A stretch of 64,000 bases of DNA from assembly GCF_004514475.2 (NCBI RefSeq), contig NZ_MYFO02000016.1, forward strand, positions 41,465 through 105,464, written 5' to 3'. A program made the translations under genes and the position numbers. Shown piece after piece: positions 44,599 to 54,634 of this stretch; within the stretch, counting starts at the first letter, position 1; every line of letters begins with the position of its first letter. Below the pieces are notes generated by a model. It saw nothing but the letters and a program-made list of their open reading frames with translations, ran no database searches and was not told where the DNA came from. Origin of the DNA: Paenibacillus athensensis (GTDB taxonomy: Bacteria; Bacillota; Bacilli; Paenibacillales; NBRC-103111).

Positions 44599-44616
44599 CT
44601 CGTTTCACTTCCCCCT

Positions 44617-45795
44617 TCACTCCCCCGACGTTTCCTGCGCCGTCGTCTCATGCAGCAGCTCCAGAAACAACCGGACCAGCTCCGGCTCTGGAACAGCTCC
44701 TCCGGTGCGCCGCGCATAAAAGCGCGTAAACAGCTCGTCCATCGGCAAAGACGACATTGCCGTCAGCTCTGTGGTATCCGCTATTTCTGTAAACACAGGA
44801 CGTATGTGGATAAATCCCGCGCGCGCTCGGCGCAGCGCCTGAATTTGCTCCAGCGACATCGCCTCGGTCATCAGGATTTCCAAATCAATCCATGCAGACG
44901 GATCGCGGCCTTCGTCCAGCCAACGATGCACCTGCTGCAAACCTTCAACAGCTTTCCAGCTAACCAGTGGGCGGCCCGAACGCAGAAAAATTTCCCGCGG
45001 ACGTGCCTCCTCGCCCGGCGCAAGCTCCAGCACCGTCACCGATTTGGCTTGCCCGGCTTCCGAAAAGCTGTACGCCAGCGGCGAACCCGCATAGCGAATC
45101 GGCATCGGCGCTTTGACCAGCTGCGGTCTATGTAAATGCCCGAGCGCCACATATTGCGCTCCGGCGGTCAATGCGGCCGTATCAACGGTGTACGCTCCGC
45201 CGACCTGAATCGGACGCTCGGATTCCGTTTCGCTGCCGCCAAGCACGTACAAATGGCTCATAACCACGTTCACGCTATCGCCGGTGAACCCGGACGCCAT
45301 TCGGCGAATGAGCTGTCCGACCCGCGCCGAATAATGGCTGCGCAGCGACTCTTCGTCCGCATCCTCGGACAACAGCTCCTTGAGCCGGGCCTCGGACGGA
45401 TAAGGCAGCGCAGCGATTTTTGCCAGCTCGCCCGTTCTCGCCGTACCTGCCGTGACCAGCTGCGGCGTCGGCAAGCCGAGCAGCGTAATGCCTTGAGCAG
45501 CAGCCAGCGGACTGGAAGCCGCCAAGCGCTCCGGTTGATCGTGATTGCCCGCAATGACCACCACCTGCCGCCGTCCGCCCGCCGCCAGTCGGGACACGCC
45601 TTCGTAGAACAGCTGCTCGGCCAAGGCCGGAGGATTCACGCTGTCATACACGTCGCCGGCGACCAGAACAAGATCAATCTGCTCATCCTCGACGATTTGC
45701 ACCAGCTCGTCCATGAAGGCCGACTGCTCCTCCATCCGGCTGCGCCCTTCCAGCGCGCGGCCAAAATGCCAATCGGCGGTATGCAAAATGCGCAT
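44617..45795 (-). CDS. sbcD: Nuclease SbcCD subunit D
   Basis: 392 residues. A calcineurin-like phosphoesterase core with HTADWHFGR (5-13), VAGDVYDSVNPP and IAGNHDQPERL, then the capping domain (TADxx GALGH-like YVALGHLHRPQ). It provides the Mn2+-dependent nuclease of the SbcCD complex. Its ATG overlaps the addA TGA by 1 nt (TGATG), so it is translationally coupled to addA. Confidence 0.97.
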   Translation of the reverse strand: MRILHTADWHFGRALEGRSRMEEQSAFMDELVQIVEDEQIDLVLVAGDVYDSVNPPALAEQLFYEGVSRLAAGGRRQVVVIAGNHDQPERLAASSPLAAAQGITLLGLPTPQLVTAGTARTGELAKIAALPYPSEARLKELLSEDADEESLRSHYSARVGQLIRRMASGFTGDSVNVVMSHLYVLGGSETESERPIQVGGAYTVDTAALTAGAQYVALGHLHRPQLVKAPMPIRYAGSPLAYSFSEAGQAKSVTVLELAPGEEARPREIFLRSGRPLVSWKAVEGLQQVHRWLDEGRDPSAWIDLEILMTEAMSLEQIQALRRARAGFIHIRPVFTEIADTTELTAMSSLPMDELFTRFYARRTGGAVPEPELVRLFLELLHETTAQETSGE

Positions 45796-48700
45796 CAGCC
45801 TCGTTCCTCCTCCGGTACATCCATTTCAACCAAAATTTCGCCGTCAAAAAAATATAAATACGCGCCGCTCAGCGGACGCCGCCAAATATGCGCAACCGCT
45901 TGGGCATACAGCCCGATCTGCACCCGGTAGCGCTCTCGCAGCTCATCCGGCGAGCTGCCGCGCACGGCGTCGGTTTTGTAATCAAGCAGCACCAGCCCTT
46001 GATCGTCTTCAAACAAGCAATCGATAACACCTTGAATCAGCACCGTTTCTCCCGCTGCCGAAGGACCCGCATGGACGTACACCTCGGATGCGTCCAGCCC
46101 GTAGCTGAACGGCACCTCGCGGCGCAAGCGCGGCGCAAGCAGCATCCGCCGGCCAAGATCGGTAGCAAAAAAGCGCAAAATCGCTTCGGGCTCCACCGAT
46201 TCAGCCTGCAAGCAGGTGAGCATTTGCCGCTCGAGCATCGAAGCCAGCAGCTCGCGGATGGAATCCGCCGTTGGCGGCGGGACGAGCGGAAGATTTTGCA
46301 TCACGGCATGGACCACTGTGCCTTTTTCCGCAGCGGTCAGCCGCCGTTGCTCCAAAAAACGCGGACGACGCAGCACGGACGGCGCTGCAGCGGGCTCACG
46401 GCCCAAGCCGAATACGGCCGACGGCAGCTCCTCCTCGGCCGTTATGCGGCCGCGGTCGGCAAGACGTTTCATTTCGGAAACGGTCGTTTTGGCAAAAAAT
46501 GCCGGTGCCTCTGCATACGCATACTGCCAGCTCAGCCGCTGCTCCAGACGCTCGCGCCAGATGCCGCTTGAGGGGACCGGCGCAAGCTGGCGCAGCGCCT
46601 CCAGACGGCTTTGCGCCAAGGCTGCCGCTGCCGACTGCGCCTCATCGGCATTCGGCTCCTCGGCCGGCGCGGTCGGAGCCAGCAGCTCCTGCGGACGCAG
46701 CACCGTAAACGTCCATTCAGACGCATCCGCCAGCAGCGCGTTCGCATTCCCCGGCAGGTCGAGCCGTTGCCGCCAGCCCTCCGCTGCCGGATGACGCAGG
46801 AGCGCCGGGCCGACCCAATCCAAATAGCATTTGGCCCGCGCCAGCTCATAGTCCGGCAAATGCGGCTGCCCTCCCGCCAGATGGCGCGACCACGCACCAA
46901 GCAGCTTGTTCAGCGATTTGACCGTGCCCAGCAAGATCAGCTTTTCGCGCGCTCGCGTCAGCGCTACATAAAGCACCCGCATCTCCTCGGCCAGCAGCTC
47001 CAGCTTCATGCGCCGTTTGATGGCCAGTGAAGGCAGCGACGGATAGCCGACCCTCAGCTCGGTATCAATAAATCGCGGACCAAAACCTAACTCCTTGTGC
47101 AGCAAAAAAGCATCGTTCAGATCGCGCTGATTGAACGATTTGGCCATACCGGCGACGAAAACAACCGGAAACTCCAGCCCCTTGCTCTTATGGATCGACA
47201 TGATGCGGACGACATCCTCCTGCTCGCCAAGCGAACGGGCCGTCCCCAAGTCGCCGCCGGTTTCCTGCATCCGCTCCAAAAACCGCAAAAAGCGGAACAA
47301 GCCGCGCAGTGACGTGCTTTCATACTGGCGCGCCCGGTCGTAAAGCGCCCGCAAATTCGCTTGACGCTGCACGCCTCCCGGCAGACCGCCGACAAAATCG
47401 TAATACCCGGTTTCGCGATAAATCCGCCAGATCAAATCAGCCAGCGAGCCTTGCCGCGCTTCGCTGCGCCACAGCTCCAGCTGCTCCAGGAAACGCCGCA
47501 GCTTGACCACCAGCTCGTCCGGCTCCGACGCAGCGTCATCAGGGCTTTCCTGACCGGGCGTATCGCAGTCGCCGGCCTTGCCGTCAGCTCGCTCGCCAGC
47601 ACCAGCAACGGCCGGCTCCAGTCCGGCGAACCCTTTGCCGCCGCTTGCGCCCGCCGCTTGCCCGCTGTCGGCGGCTTCCGCCCCGGCAGCCGCTTCCGTA
47701 TCGGCTTCATCCGGCTCCACGCCGCCCTTTGCCGCCCGCAGCAGCGCCTCGTAGAAAGGCTGTCCCTTGCCAACCGCGCGAATGCGGGCCAGCTCATCGG
47801 CATTCAGCAGCACGACGGGGGAACGCAGCACCGCTGCCAGCGGAATGTCCTGATACGGATTGTCGATAATTTTGAGCAGGGACAGCATAACCTCCACTTC
47901 TGTTGCGGAAAAATACCCCGTGCTTAAATCGGCATACGCGGGAATGCCCATATGCTTGAACTCCTCGATAATAACCGGAGCCCACATCTGCGTAGCCCGC
48001 AGCAAAATGACGATATCGCGGTACGTAGCCGGGCGCATGCCGCCAACGCGCTTGTCAAATACTTGAAAAGCTTGCTGCCCTTTCGTCCCGTCCGCGGGCG
48101 CATCGCCGCCCAGCAGCCGACGGATTTGAGCCGCCATCGCGCGCGCTTCGAGCTGTACGGTTTCCAGCTCCTGCGCCTCCAGCTCCAAATCGCTGGGACC
48201 GGCCCCCTCCGTCGCAACGCCTCCGTCTTCTTCCTCCGTGTAGCGGTCGGCTTCATCTTCGGCCTCGCCCGTCTCCACGGAGCGATCGATCAAAACCATC
48301 TCCACGGCGCAATCCGATTCCGCTTCCGGATACCCGGCTCCATAAATCAGCTCGGCCCGCTCGTCGTAAGCAATTTCGCCAACGCCTTCATTCATCAATT
48401 GGCGGAACAAGAAATTCACGGCGTCGACAACCTGGCGGCGGCTGCGGAAATTGCGCGCCAAATCGATGCGCAAGCCGCTGGCGGCAACATCGCGCGCATA
48501 CGCCTTGTATTTTTCCAGAAACAGTCCTGGCTCGGCGAGACGAAATCGGTAAATGCTCTGCTTGACGTCGCCGACCATGAAGCGGTTGCCGGCTCCGGGC
48601 CGCGAGATCAGCTCGACGATCGCTTCCTGCACGCGATTCGTGTCCTGATATTCGTCCAGCAGCACCTCGACGAATTGCTCGCGGTACGCCAAAGCCGCTT

Positions 48701-50099
48701 GCGACGGTACCAGCTGGCCCGGAGCTGCGCCCGGCTCGCGCAAAATCTGCAAACAGTAATGCTCCAGATCGGCAAAATCGATCAGCCCCTTGGCCGCTTT
48801 CGCCTGCTGATAACGCCCGGCAAAATCGCAAACCAGATCGACGAGCGTATGCAGCAGCGGCGCCATATCCGCCACCTCCTGAGCGAATTGCGCCATCGTG
48901 CGCCCGAACAGCTCCTCGCGAATTTTGCCGACCTGCTCCTTGGCCCGGTTGCGCAGCTCCTTGACCTGCTCCTGCAGCTGCTTGTCGTAATCGTCGCCCT
49001 TGCAAGCCTTCAGCTTGCCGAACTCCGCCGTCTGAAACCGCGCATGCAGATCGGACCACGGTCCGCGCGACGCTGTAAGCAGCTCCCCGATCAGCTGCAG
49101 GTCATCGGACAGGTTGGCCAAATACGGCGTCGGACCGCCCGGCTGCTCCGCCAGCTCCTGCGCCTGCCGCAGCACGTCGGCCGCTCCGGTCAGCTCCAGC
49201 TGCACATCGGCGACCAAGCTGGCTTCCCAGCGCGAGAAGTCGACAGGCGCTGCAGCCGCTTCCCCATCAAGCTTCGCCGATGCTGCATCGTTCAGCCGCC
49301 AAGCCGCAAATTCCGGCGCATCGGATCGTCTGTCCGTCTCCATAGCCGCTGCCGCTTCCTGCCATGCCGCCTCCAGCTCCGCCGCAGCTTCCGCTTCCGC
49401 AAGCGGGCTGCCAGCTTCGGCGGCTTCCTGCAGCCTTTCCGCTGCGGCCTCAGGCTGCGGGCCAAACATCAATGCAGCTTCGCGCAGCCACTGGTCCGGC
49501 CACGGGTGGCTTCGCGACACGTCGTACAGCTTTTGCACCAGCTGCATCAACGCCGCGTCGCTCCGCTCGCCGCTAAATGCGTCGACCAGCCGCCAGAACG
49601 GACTGGATGACTCCGATTCGCTGGCCGCATAATACGACTCCAGCAGCTCCTCCAGCAAATCCTGGCGCAGCAGCTCCGCTTCGGTCTCGTTGGCGATGCG
49701 AAACCCGGGATCGAGCCGGATCAGGCTGAAATACCGCTGCACCACCTCCAGACAAAACGAATGCAGCGTCGTAATCGAAGCGCGTCCCATCAGCGCGAGC
49801 TGCTTGCGTAAATGCTGCGAACGTGGCTGGCGCAGCAGCTCCTTCTCCAGCGCGTCGCGAATCCGGTGCTTCATCTCGGAAGCAGCCGCTTTTGTAAAGG
49901 TCGCAACCAGCAGCCGGTCGACATCGACGGGCTGCTGCTCGCTCGCAATCCGCCGAATGATCCGCTCGACCAAAACCGCGGTTTTGCCCGATCCTGCCGC
50001 AGCGGCAACGAGCATATTGCGGCCGGCGAGCGTAATCGCGTCCCATTGATCGTCGGTCCATGTGCTGTCCAAAGGCTTAGGTTGTTGCTGCATTGACAT
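45795..50099 (-). CDS. addA: Helicase-exonuclease AddAB, subunit AddA
   Basis: 1434 residues from the ATG at 50099 (MSMQQQPK), with AAAGGAGA upstream. UvrD-like SF1A helicase with Walker A AAAAGSGKT (32-40), LLDEYQDTNRVQ (motif II) and VLYVALTRAREKL (motif VI), and a C-terminal RecB-type nuclease with LDYKTDAVRG. It unwinds and degrades double-strand breaks until Chi. It is longer than the B. subtilis protein; much of the excess is a low-complexity insertion near the middle (DEADTEAAAGAEAADSG and on, DNA about 47520-47710). Confidence 0.96.
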   Translation of the reverse strand: MSMQQQPKPLDSTWTDDQWDAITLAGRNMLVAAAAGSGKTAVLVERIIRRIASEQQPVDVDRLLVATFTKAAASEMKHRIRDALEKELLRQPRSQHLRKQLALMGRASITTLHSFCLEVVQRYFSLIRLDPGFRIANETEAELLRQDLLEELLESYYAASESESSSPFWRLVDAFSGERSDAALMQLVQKLYDVSRSHPWPDQWLREAALMFGPQPEAAAERLQEAAEAGSPLAEAEAAAELEAAWQEAAAAMETDRRSDAPEFAAWRLNDAASAKLDGEAAAAPVDFSRWEASLVADVQLELTGAADVLRQAQELAEQPGGPTPYLANLSDDLQLIGELLTASRGPWSDLHARFQTAEFGKLKACKGDDYDKQLQEQVKELRNRAKEQVGKIREELFGRTMAQFAQEVADMAPLLHTLVDLVCDFAGRYQQAKAAKGLIDFADLEHYCLQILREPGAAPGQLVPSQAALAYREQFVEVLLDEYQDTNRVQEAIVELISRPGAGNRFMVGDVKQSIYRFRLAEPGLFLEKYKAYARDVAASGLRIDLARNFRSRRQVVDAVNFLFRQLMNEGVGEIAYDERAELIYGAGYPEAESDCAVEMVLIDRSVETGEAEDEADRYTEEEDGGVATEGAGPSDLELEAQELETVQLEARAMAAQIRRLLGGDAPADGTKGQQAFQVFDKRVGGMRPATYRDIVILLRATQMWAPVIIEEFKHMGIPAYADLSTGYFSATEVEVMLSLLKIIDNPYQDIPLAAVLRSPVVLLNADELARIRAVGKGQPFYEALLRAAKGGVEPDEADTEAAAGAEAADSGQAAGASGGKGFAGLEPAVAGAGERADGKAGDCDTPGQESPDDAASEPDELVVKLRRFLEQLELWRSEARQGSLADLIWRIYRETGYYDFVGGLPGGVQRQANLRALYDRARQYESTSLRGLFRFLRFLERMQETGGDLGTARSLGEQEDVVRIMSIHKSKGLEFPVVFVAGMAKSFNQRDLNDAFLLHKELGFGPRFIDTELRVGYPSLPSLAIKRRMKLELLAEEMRVLYVALTRAREKLILLGTVKSLNKLLGAWSRHLAGGQPHLPDYELARAKCYLDWVGPALLRHPAAEGWRQRLDLPGNANALLADASEWTFTVLRPQELLAPTAPAEEPNADEAQSAAAALAQSRLEALRQLAPVPSSGIWRERLEQRLSWQYAYAEAPAFFAKTTVSEMKRLADRGRITAEEELPSAVFGLGREPAAAPSVLRRPRFLEQRRLTAAEKGTVVHAVMQNLPLVPPPTADSIRELLASMLERQMLTCLQAESVEPEAILRFFATDLGRRMLLAPRLRREVPFSYGLDASEVYVHAGPSAAGETVLIQGVIDCLFEDDQGLVLLDYKTDAVRGSSPDELRERYRVQIGLYAQAVAHIWRRPLSGAYLYFFDGEILVEMDVPEEERG

Positions 50100-50279
50100 G
50101 ACGTGAATCTCCTTTCCCAACGGCCACTGCCGGTTTATCTGCTTCGCTTGAACAAAGCGGAGACGCCGTCGCAACGTCCCCGCTTGTTTGGCACCGCTTT
50201 TTGCCCCCGCGACGATTGATCAAGCCGACCTGTAGCCCGAACGACGGTGTATCTGACGGTCTGCTTGCTCCGCCATTGC

Positions 50280-53200
50280 CTAACGCTCCTGCGTCCGCTC
50301 CAGCTCCTGCCAAATTTGCTCCTTGCTGCGCGGACGCAGCGTGATCAGCTCATTGTCGTCCAGCAGCGGATCGAACTGGCATACCGCCTTATAGTCGCAA
50401 AACTGGCAGGCGGTTTTTTTGCCCATCCGAAACGGCGTGATCGCGACATGTCCGTCGGTAATGCCTACGCCAATCCGCTGCACCATATTGCGCACATAGC
50501 TGCGCAGCTGCTCCCATTGCGCATCAGTAGCGACCGAGGAGCTGCTGTAAAAGCTGCCGTCCTTTTTCAAAGCAACCGGAATCAATTGCGAGTGGCCTCC
50601 GCTGCGCGCCAGCTCATCGTCCATCCGCCCTGCCACGTCGGGGTCGGCTGTTACGAGTCCCTTCATCTTGAACCGCTTGCGCAGCTCGCGCTCGATCTCA
50701 CCGCGGTCCAATGCGTTTTTCGGCGACAGCAGCGGGTTATGTACGTGAAAATAAAGCACGCCGGCCGGCTTGGCGGGCAGCCCCAGCCACAGCTCGGCAT
50801 GGGTAAGCACGACGTCCAAATAAGTCAGCATTTGCAGGCTGAGCCCGTACATCAGCTCGGAGAGCTGCAAAGAGGTCTGGCTCGATTTATAGTCAATCAC
50901 GCGCAACAGCCAGCCGGTTTGGCCCTCGGCGCCGTCGACGCGATCGATGCGTCCGATAATTTCCATTGTACAGCCGTTCTCCAGCGTAAACGTAAGCGGC
51001 GGCAGCGTCTGGCCCGGCCCGAACGCCAGCTCCAGGCCCAGCGGCTTGAACTCGCCGCGCCGGGCGTGCTCGCCGAGAACAACGGCGGCCCGGCCGACAA
51101 CTTGCTTGAGCTTGCGGGCAATGTAGGCGTAACGGCTGGAGCTGAGCAAAATTTCCCCCTGCAGCCTTGGCGACAATTCTTCAACGACCTGCGCCGAGCG
51201 GGAGAAAATTTCTTCGTCGGTCAGCATCCCCCACTCCAGCTGCTCCTCCTGCAAGCCACGTGCGAACTGGTTCAACGCTGCGTGGAATAACTGACCGATG
51301 TCCGGCGCGTCGAGCTTGTAAACCCTGCGCTGCTGAAGCTTGAGTCCGTGCGACGCAAAATGGGAAAACGGGCAGGCCGCGAATTTTTCCATCCGCGATA
51401 CGCTGGCCCTTAGGTGCCGTCCGTACAGTCGGCGGCTTGCCTCCGGGCTCAAATCGGCTTCCCGGTTCGTGTACAGCAGTGCTTTGACCAGCGGCTGCAG
51501 CCCGGTCTGGCCGCCTCTCTGGCCGGCAAACCAGTTGTAAGCGTCCCACCACAGCTCCGGCATGGGCTCGCCGTTCATCCAGCCCTTCAGCCGCACAGCA
51601 AGCCGCGAGAGCGTATGCCCCGGATGGGCAATAAAATCCAGCTGCTCCTCCTCCGGCTGCTCCGGCGCGGGTTCGGCCGGCAGCAAACGTTCTCCGACAG
51701 CCGGGAACAGGCGGCGCAGCTGTTTGATCAGCTCCGACGGCAGCAGCGTCTTGCCCTCCTCGTCGGACAGCGGATAGCTCAGCCACAACCTGTGGCTCGG
51801 TACAGTCAACGATGTGTAGATCAGAAATTGCTCATCCAGCAGCTTGCGCCGGCTGCCGTCGGCCATCGGCAAACCGCCCGATGCCAACAGCTCGCGCTCC
51901 GCTTCGGTCAGCACGCCGTTTTCCTGCAGCTGCGCCGGAACGACGCCTTCATTCAAGCCAAGCAGGTATGCATAACGAATGCCGCTGGAGCGGGTGCGGT
52001 CCATGCTGCCGATCAGCACCTGATCCATCGACGGCGGCACGAGGCCCAGCTTCATGCTCTCCAGACCCGTATCGACGAGACCGGCAAACAGCTCGCCCGA
52101 CAGCTCCTGTTCACCCATCGTTTCGACCAGTTGGTCGAACATATCGATGATGCCGTTCCACATTTGCCCGTGCTCGCGGGCCTTTTCGGGATTACCGGCA
52201 GCGAGGGCCGCTGCGCTCCACGCCTCCAGCTTGTCCGGGGCCTCGATATCGAGCAGCAGCTCGTACAGCGCTTCAACCTTGCCCTGCACCGTCCGCGCCT
52301 GCCGCAGCCGTTTGGCCAGCGCTTGCAGCGGACCGACGACCCAGGCACGGCACGTGTTCAACCGCTCCGTATACACCGCATCGGCGAGCTGCTGCTGCTC
52401 GGGATTGTCCAGATCGGCGCGCAGCGTATACGTCCACGGCTTGCCGTCCGTCCAGCGCGAGCCCTTGATGCCGCAGGCCAACACGTAATTTTCGAGCTGA
52501 TCCATCGCGCTGCGCTGCTCGGCCAGCAAGGGCTCGCTGCCCGCTCCCGGCAGCAGCAGATCGGTTTTGACACAGCGGAATACCGCATCGTAAGGCCAAT
52601 TACTGGCGACCGTCTCCAGCGCCGAGCGGATAAACTCGACCAGCGGGTGGTGAAGCACCGTTCTTTTTTCATCAAAAAAATGCGGGATGCCGAAATCCGT
52701 CAGCACCGTGCGCAGCAAGTCGCCGTAGCTCTCCATGTTGCGCACCATCACGGCCATATCGCGCCAGCGCACGCCCTTCTCGCGCGCCAGTCGCAGCATG
52801 TCGCGCGCTGCGCCCTCCGCCTCCGCGCGCCGGTTGACCGCATCGCGAATCGTCAGCTGCTCCTCCAGACCGCGCTGGCCCGGTTGGACGGCGAAGCTTT
52901 CGCCGATCGCGCCGACGCGCTGCTCGAAGGCCCGCTCCAAATAAGCGAGCGCCGGACTTTGCGCAAATCGCGGAGCGACCTCGGGCCGCAGCTGCACCTG
53001 CTCGCCTGGCGGCAAGCCGAGCTGGACCAGCCGGTTTTGCAGCTCAATCATAGTTTGGGCCGTCGGATGAAACAAATCCAGCTCCTGCGGCTCCGCACCG
53101 GGCTCATACCCCCGATTGAGACACAGCGTAACGGTCACCTCGGCGCACTGCGCAAACAGCCGCTCCAGCGCCGTCAGCTCCTGCGGCGTAAAGCCGTGAA

Positions 53201-53825
53201 AGCCGTCAATCCACACCGACGCCTCGCGCAAATACGTCGATGCGAGAATTTGCTGCGCCAGCAGCGTCAAATAATCTTCGCCGTCCAAATATTGCCGGGC
53301 CAGCTCACGCTCGAAGTCGGCATAGACAAGCCGAATGTCGTGCAGCTTGTCGCCGACCATGCCGCCGTAGCCGAATTCGCCGGCCATGCCGCTTTCCTGC
53401 TTGGCCAGCAGCTCGGCGGTTACGCAGTAGCGCTTCAGCTCCGTAAACAGCTGATTCAGCCGGTCGACGAAGCCCGTTTGCTCGGCGGCGTGCCGAAACA
53501 GGCGCAAATCGTCCTTGCGCTCCTGCAAGATCCTGAACAGCAGCAGCTTTTTGCCCGTTTCGTCGATCGCCAGGCGCGCCGTGCCGCCTTCCTCCTGCAT
53601 CAGCCGCCACGCCAGCCGATGAAAGCTGAGCACCTGCGCGCGGATCATGCCGCCGACGCCCGGCGACGACACCAGCGCATGCTCGGCCTGGAAGGTCGCC
53701 TGCTCGGGGACGAGCAGAATGAGTGGCGGGCCATCCGGGTCCGCCAGCAGCCGCTGCTTGATGTCGCGCAGGCACAGCTCGCTTTTACCACTGCCCGCCC
53801 GTCCGATCACAAATCGCACTGCCAT
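50280..53825 (-). CDS. addB: Helicase-exonuclease AddAB, subunit AddB
   Basis: 1181 residues. An inactivated helicase-like N-terminus with a P-loop GRAGSGKS (8-15), and a C-terminal RecB-like nuclease (GRIDRVDGAEG, LRVIDYKSSQTSLQL). Four cysteines for an Fe-S cluster are present: Cys818 and Cys1140, Cys1143, Cys1149. It recognises Chi and degrades the 5' strand. AAAGGAGAG precedes the ATG. It is 180 bp from addA; 50100-50279 holds no gene. Confidence 0.96.
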   Translation of the reverse strand: MAVRFVIGRAGSGKSELCLRDIKQRLLADPDGPPLILLVPEQATFQAEHALVSSPGVGGMIRAQVLSFHRLAWRLMQEEGGTARLAIDETGKKLLLFRILQERKDDLRLFRHAAEQTGFVDRLNQLFTELKRYCVTAELLAKQESGMAGEFGYGGMVGDKLHDIRLVYADFERELARQYLDGEDYLTLLAQQILASTYLREASVWIDGFHGFTPQELTALERLFAQCAEVTVTLCLNRGYEPGAEPQELDLFHPTAQTMIELQNRLVQLGLPPGEQVQLRPEVAPRFAQSPALAYLERAFEQRVGAIGESFAVQPGQRGLEEQLTIRDAVNRRAEAEGAARDMLRLAREKGVRWRDMAVMVRNMESYGDLLRTVLTDFGIPHFFDEKRTVLHHPLVEFIRSALETVASNWPYDAVFRCVKTDLLLPGAGSEPLLAEQRSAMDQLENYVLACGIKGSRWTDGKPWTYTLRADLDNPEQQQLADAVYTERLNTCRAWVVGPLQALAKRLRQARTVQGKVEALYELLLDIEAPDKLEAWSAAALAAGNPEKAREHGQMWNGIIDMFDQLVETMGEQELSGELFAGLVDTGLESMKLGLVPPSMDQVLIGSMDRTRSSGIRYAYLLGLNEGVVPAQLQENGVLTEAERELLASGGLPMADGSRRKLLDEQFLIYTSLTVPSHRLWLSYPLSDEEGKTLLPSELIKQLRRLFPAVGERLLPAEPAPEQPEEEQLDFIAHPGHTLSRLAVRLKGWMNGEPMPELWWDAYNWFAGQRGGQTGLQPLVKALLYTNREADLSPEASRRLYGRHLRASVSRMEKFAACPFSHFASHGLKLQQRRVYKLDAPDIGQLFHAALNQFARGLQEEQLEWGMLTDEEIFSRSAQVVEELSPRLQGEILLSSSRYAYIARKLKQVVGRAAVVLGEHARRGEFKPLGLELAFGPGQTLPPLTFTLENGCTMEIIGRIDRVDGAEGQTGWLLRVIDYKSSQTSLQLSELMYGLSLQMLTYLDVVLTHAELWLGLPAKPAGVLYFHVHNPLLSPKNALDRGEIERELRKRFKMKGLVTADPDVAGRMDDELARSGGHSQLIPVALKKDGSFYSSSSVATDAQWEQLRSYVRNMVQRIGVGITDGHVAITPFRMGKKTACQFCDYKAVCQFDPLLDDNELITLRPRSKEQIWQELERTQER

Positions 53826-53960
53826 ATCCCGATCTCTCCTTTCCGGTCTATCTTTCTCCCTATTCTATCATATTATTGCAAAAAACGCGGCTTGGCACTT
53901 GCTGCCAGAGACCGAAGCGCCGCAGCTCCACGCATAAAACGTTCGGCATTGGCGCATCCT

Positions 53961-54135
53961 AGAAGTCCGGTGAAGAAGTGGCCGGAGAGTCGATAGGGAG
54001 CTGGAACAGCGTCAGCGGTCGCCCTTGTCGACGGATTTTCACCCCAAACGGGGTCATTCTATCGGAAAATCCGGCTACAACAGCGAGTGGAAACCGCTAT
54101 CGAGCGGAGGACACTGGTTTTTCACCGGAGTTCTA
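53961..54135. repeat. Nested inverted-repeat element
   Basis: From outside in: AGAA.TCCGGTGAA pairs with TTCACCGGA.TTCT; TCGATAG with CTATCGA; GGATTTTC with GAAAATCC; and CCCC with GGGG around an AAAC loop. The blocks are in strict nested order, so the stretch folds as a long interrupted hairpin. It lies between addB and the His-rich gene, with no ORF. This may be a dispersed intergenic element; no second copy was found in this window. Confidence 0.65.
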
Positions 54136-54165
54136 ACGCATATGAAAACAAAGAGGTGATCGTTT

Positions 54166-54378
54166 ATGAATACCCCCGATAACAACCGCGCCAAACGTCA
54201 GGCCGCCGCTCAAGAAGCGCTGCTGTCGCCAATGGAGCGCAAAAACGCCGCGCCCACCGATCCGATCAGCGACGCCGTTGCTGAAATCGTGCAAAACGTG
54301 GAGGAAGCTTTTACCGGACACGAGCATGGGCATGAGAATGAGCACGATCATGAGCATGGGCATAGGCAGGAACATTAG
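54166..54378 (+). CDS. Small histidine-rich protein
   Basis: 70 residues with AGAGGTGA before the ATG. The first 52 residues are soluble with an amphipathic stretch (DAVAEIVQNVEEAF), and the last 20 are a His/Glu repeat (GHEHGHENEHDHEHGHRQEH) with eight histidines, probably metal-binding. No Cys, no signal peptide. Not recognised. It is monocistronic, between the palindromic element and a terminator. Confidence 0.6.
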   Translation: MNTPDNNRAKRQAAAQEALLSPMERKNAAPTDPISDAVAEIVQNVEEAFTGHEHGHENEHDHEHGHRQEH

Positions 54379-54563
54379 TCTCGGCGCAAATCCGAAACGC
54401 ACGTATCCGCTAAACATGCAGGTCGCCTTGCAAAAGTTTCCGTACCGCGTGGCTCCCGGAATGAGCTGCCGGCGGTAAGGCGGCTGTAAGACGCGTGCCA
54501 ACCCGGCTGCGTCCGACGGTTGGTTGCATGATAGGCCTCAGCTCCGCTTAGCACGTCCATATC

Positions 54564-54614
54564 AAAAAGCCGGTCGGCCAAAGGACATCTCATCCCTTGC
54601 GCCAACCGGCTTTT
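54564..54614. terminator. Bidirectional terminator
   Basis: AAAAGCCGGT/ACCGGCTTTT with a roughly 27 nt loop, between the convergent His-rich gene and the RlmI-like gene. The segment 54379-54560 shows nothing else. Confidence 0.85.
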
Positions 54615-54634
54615 CCGCTTCCGCCGCTTGCTTG

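Noticed and set aside
51414..53996. Plus-strand ORF of 860 residues opposite addB
   Set aside because: Shadow of AddB; composition rich in Arg/His/Gln typical of antisense frames, no motif.
54133..54501. Minus-strand membrane-like ORF opposite the His-rich gene
   Set aside because: The hydrophobic composition is the antisense of His/Glu codons; no start signal; the plus frame has a good ribosome binding site.
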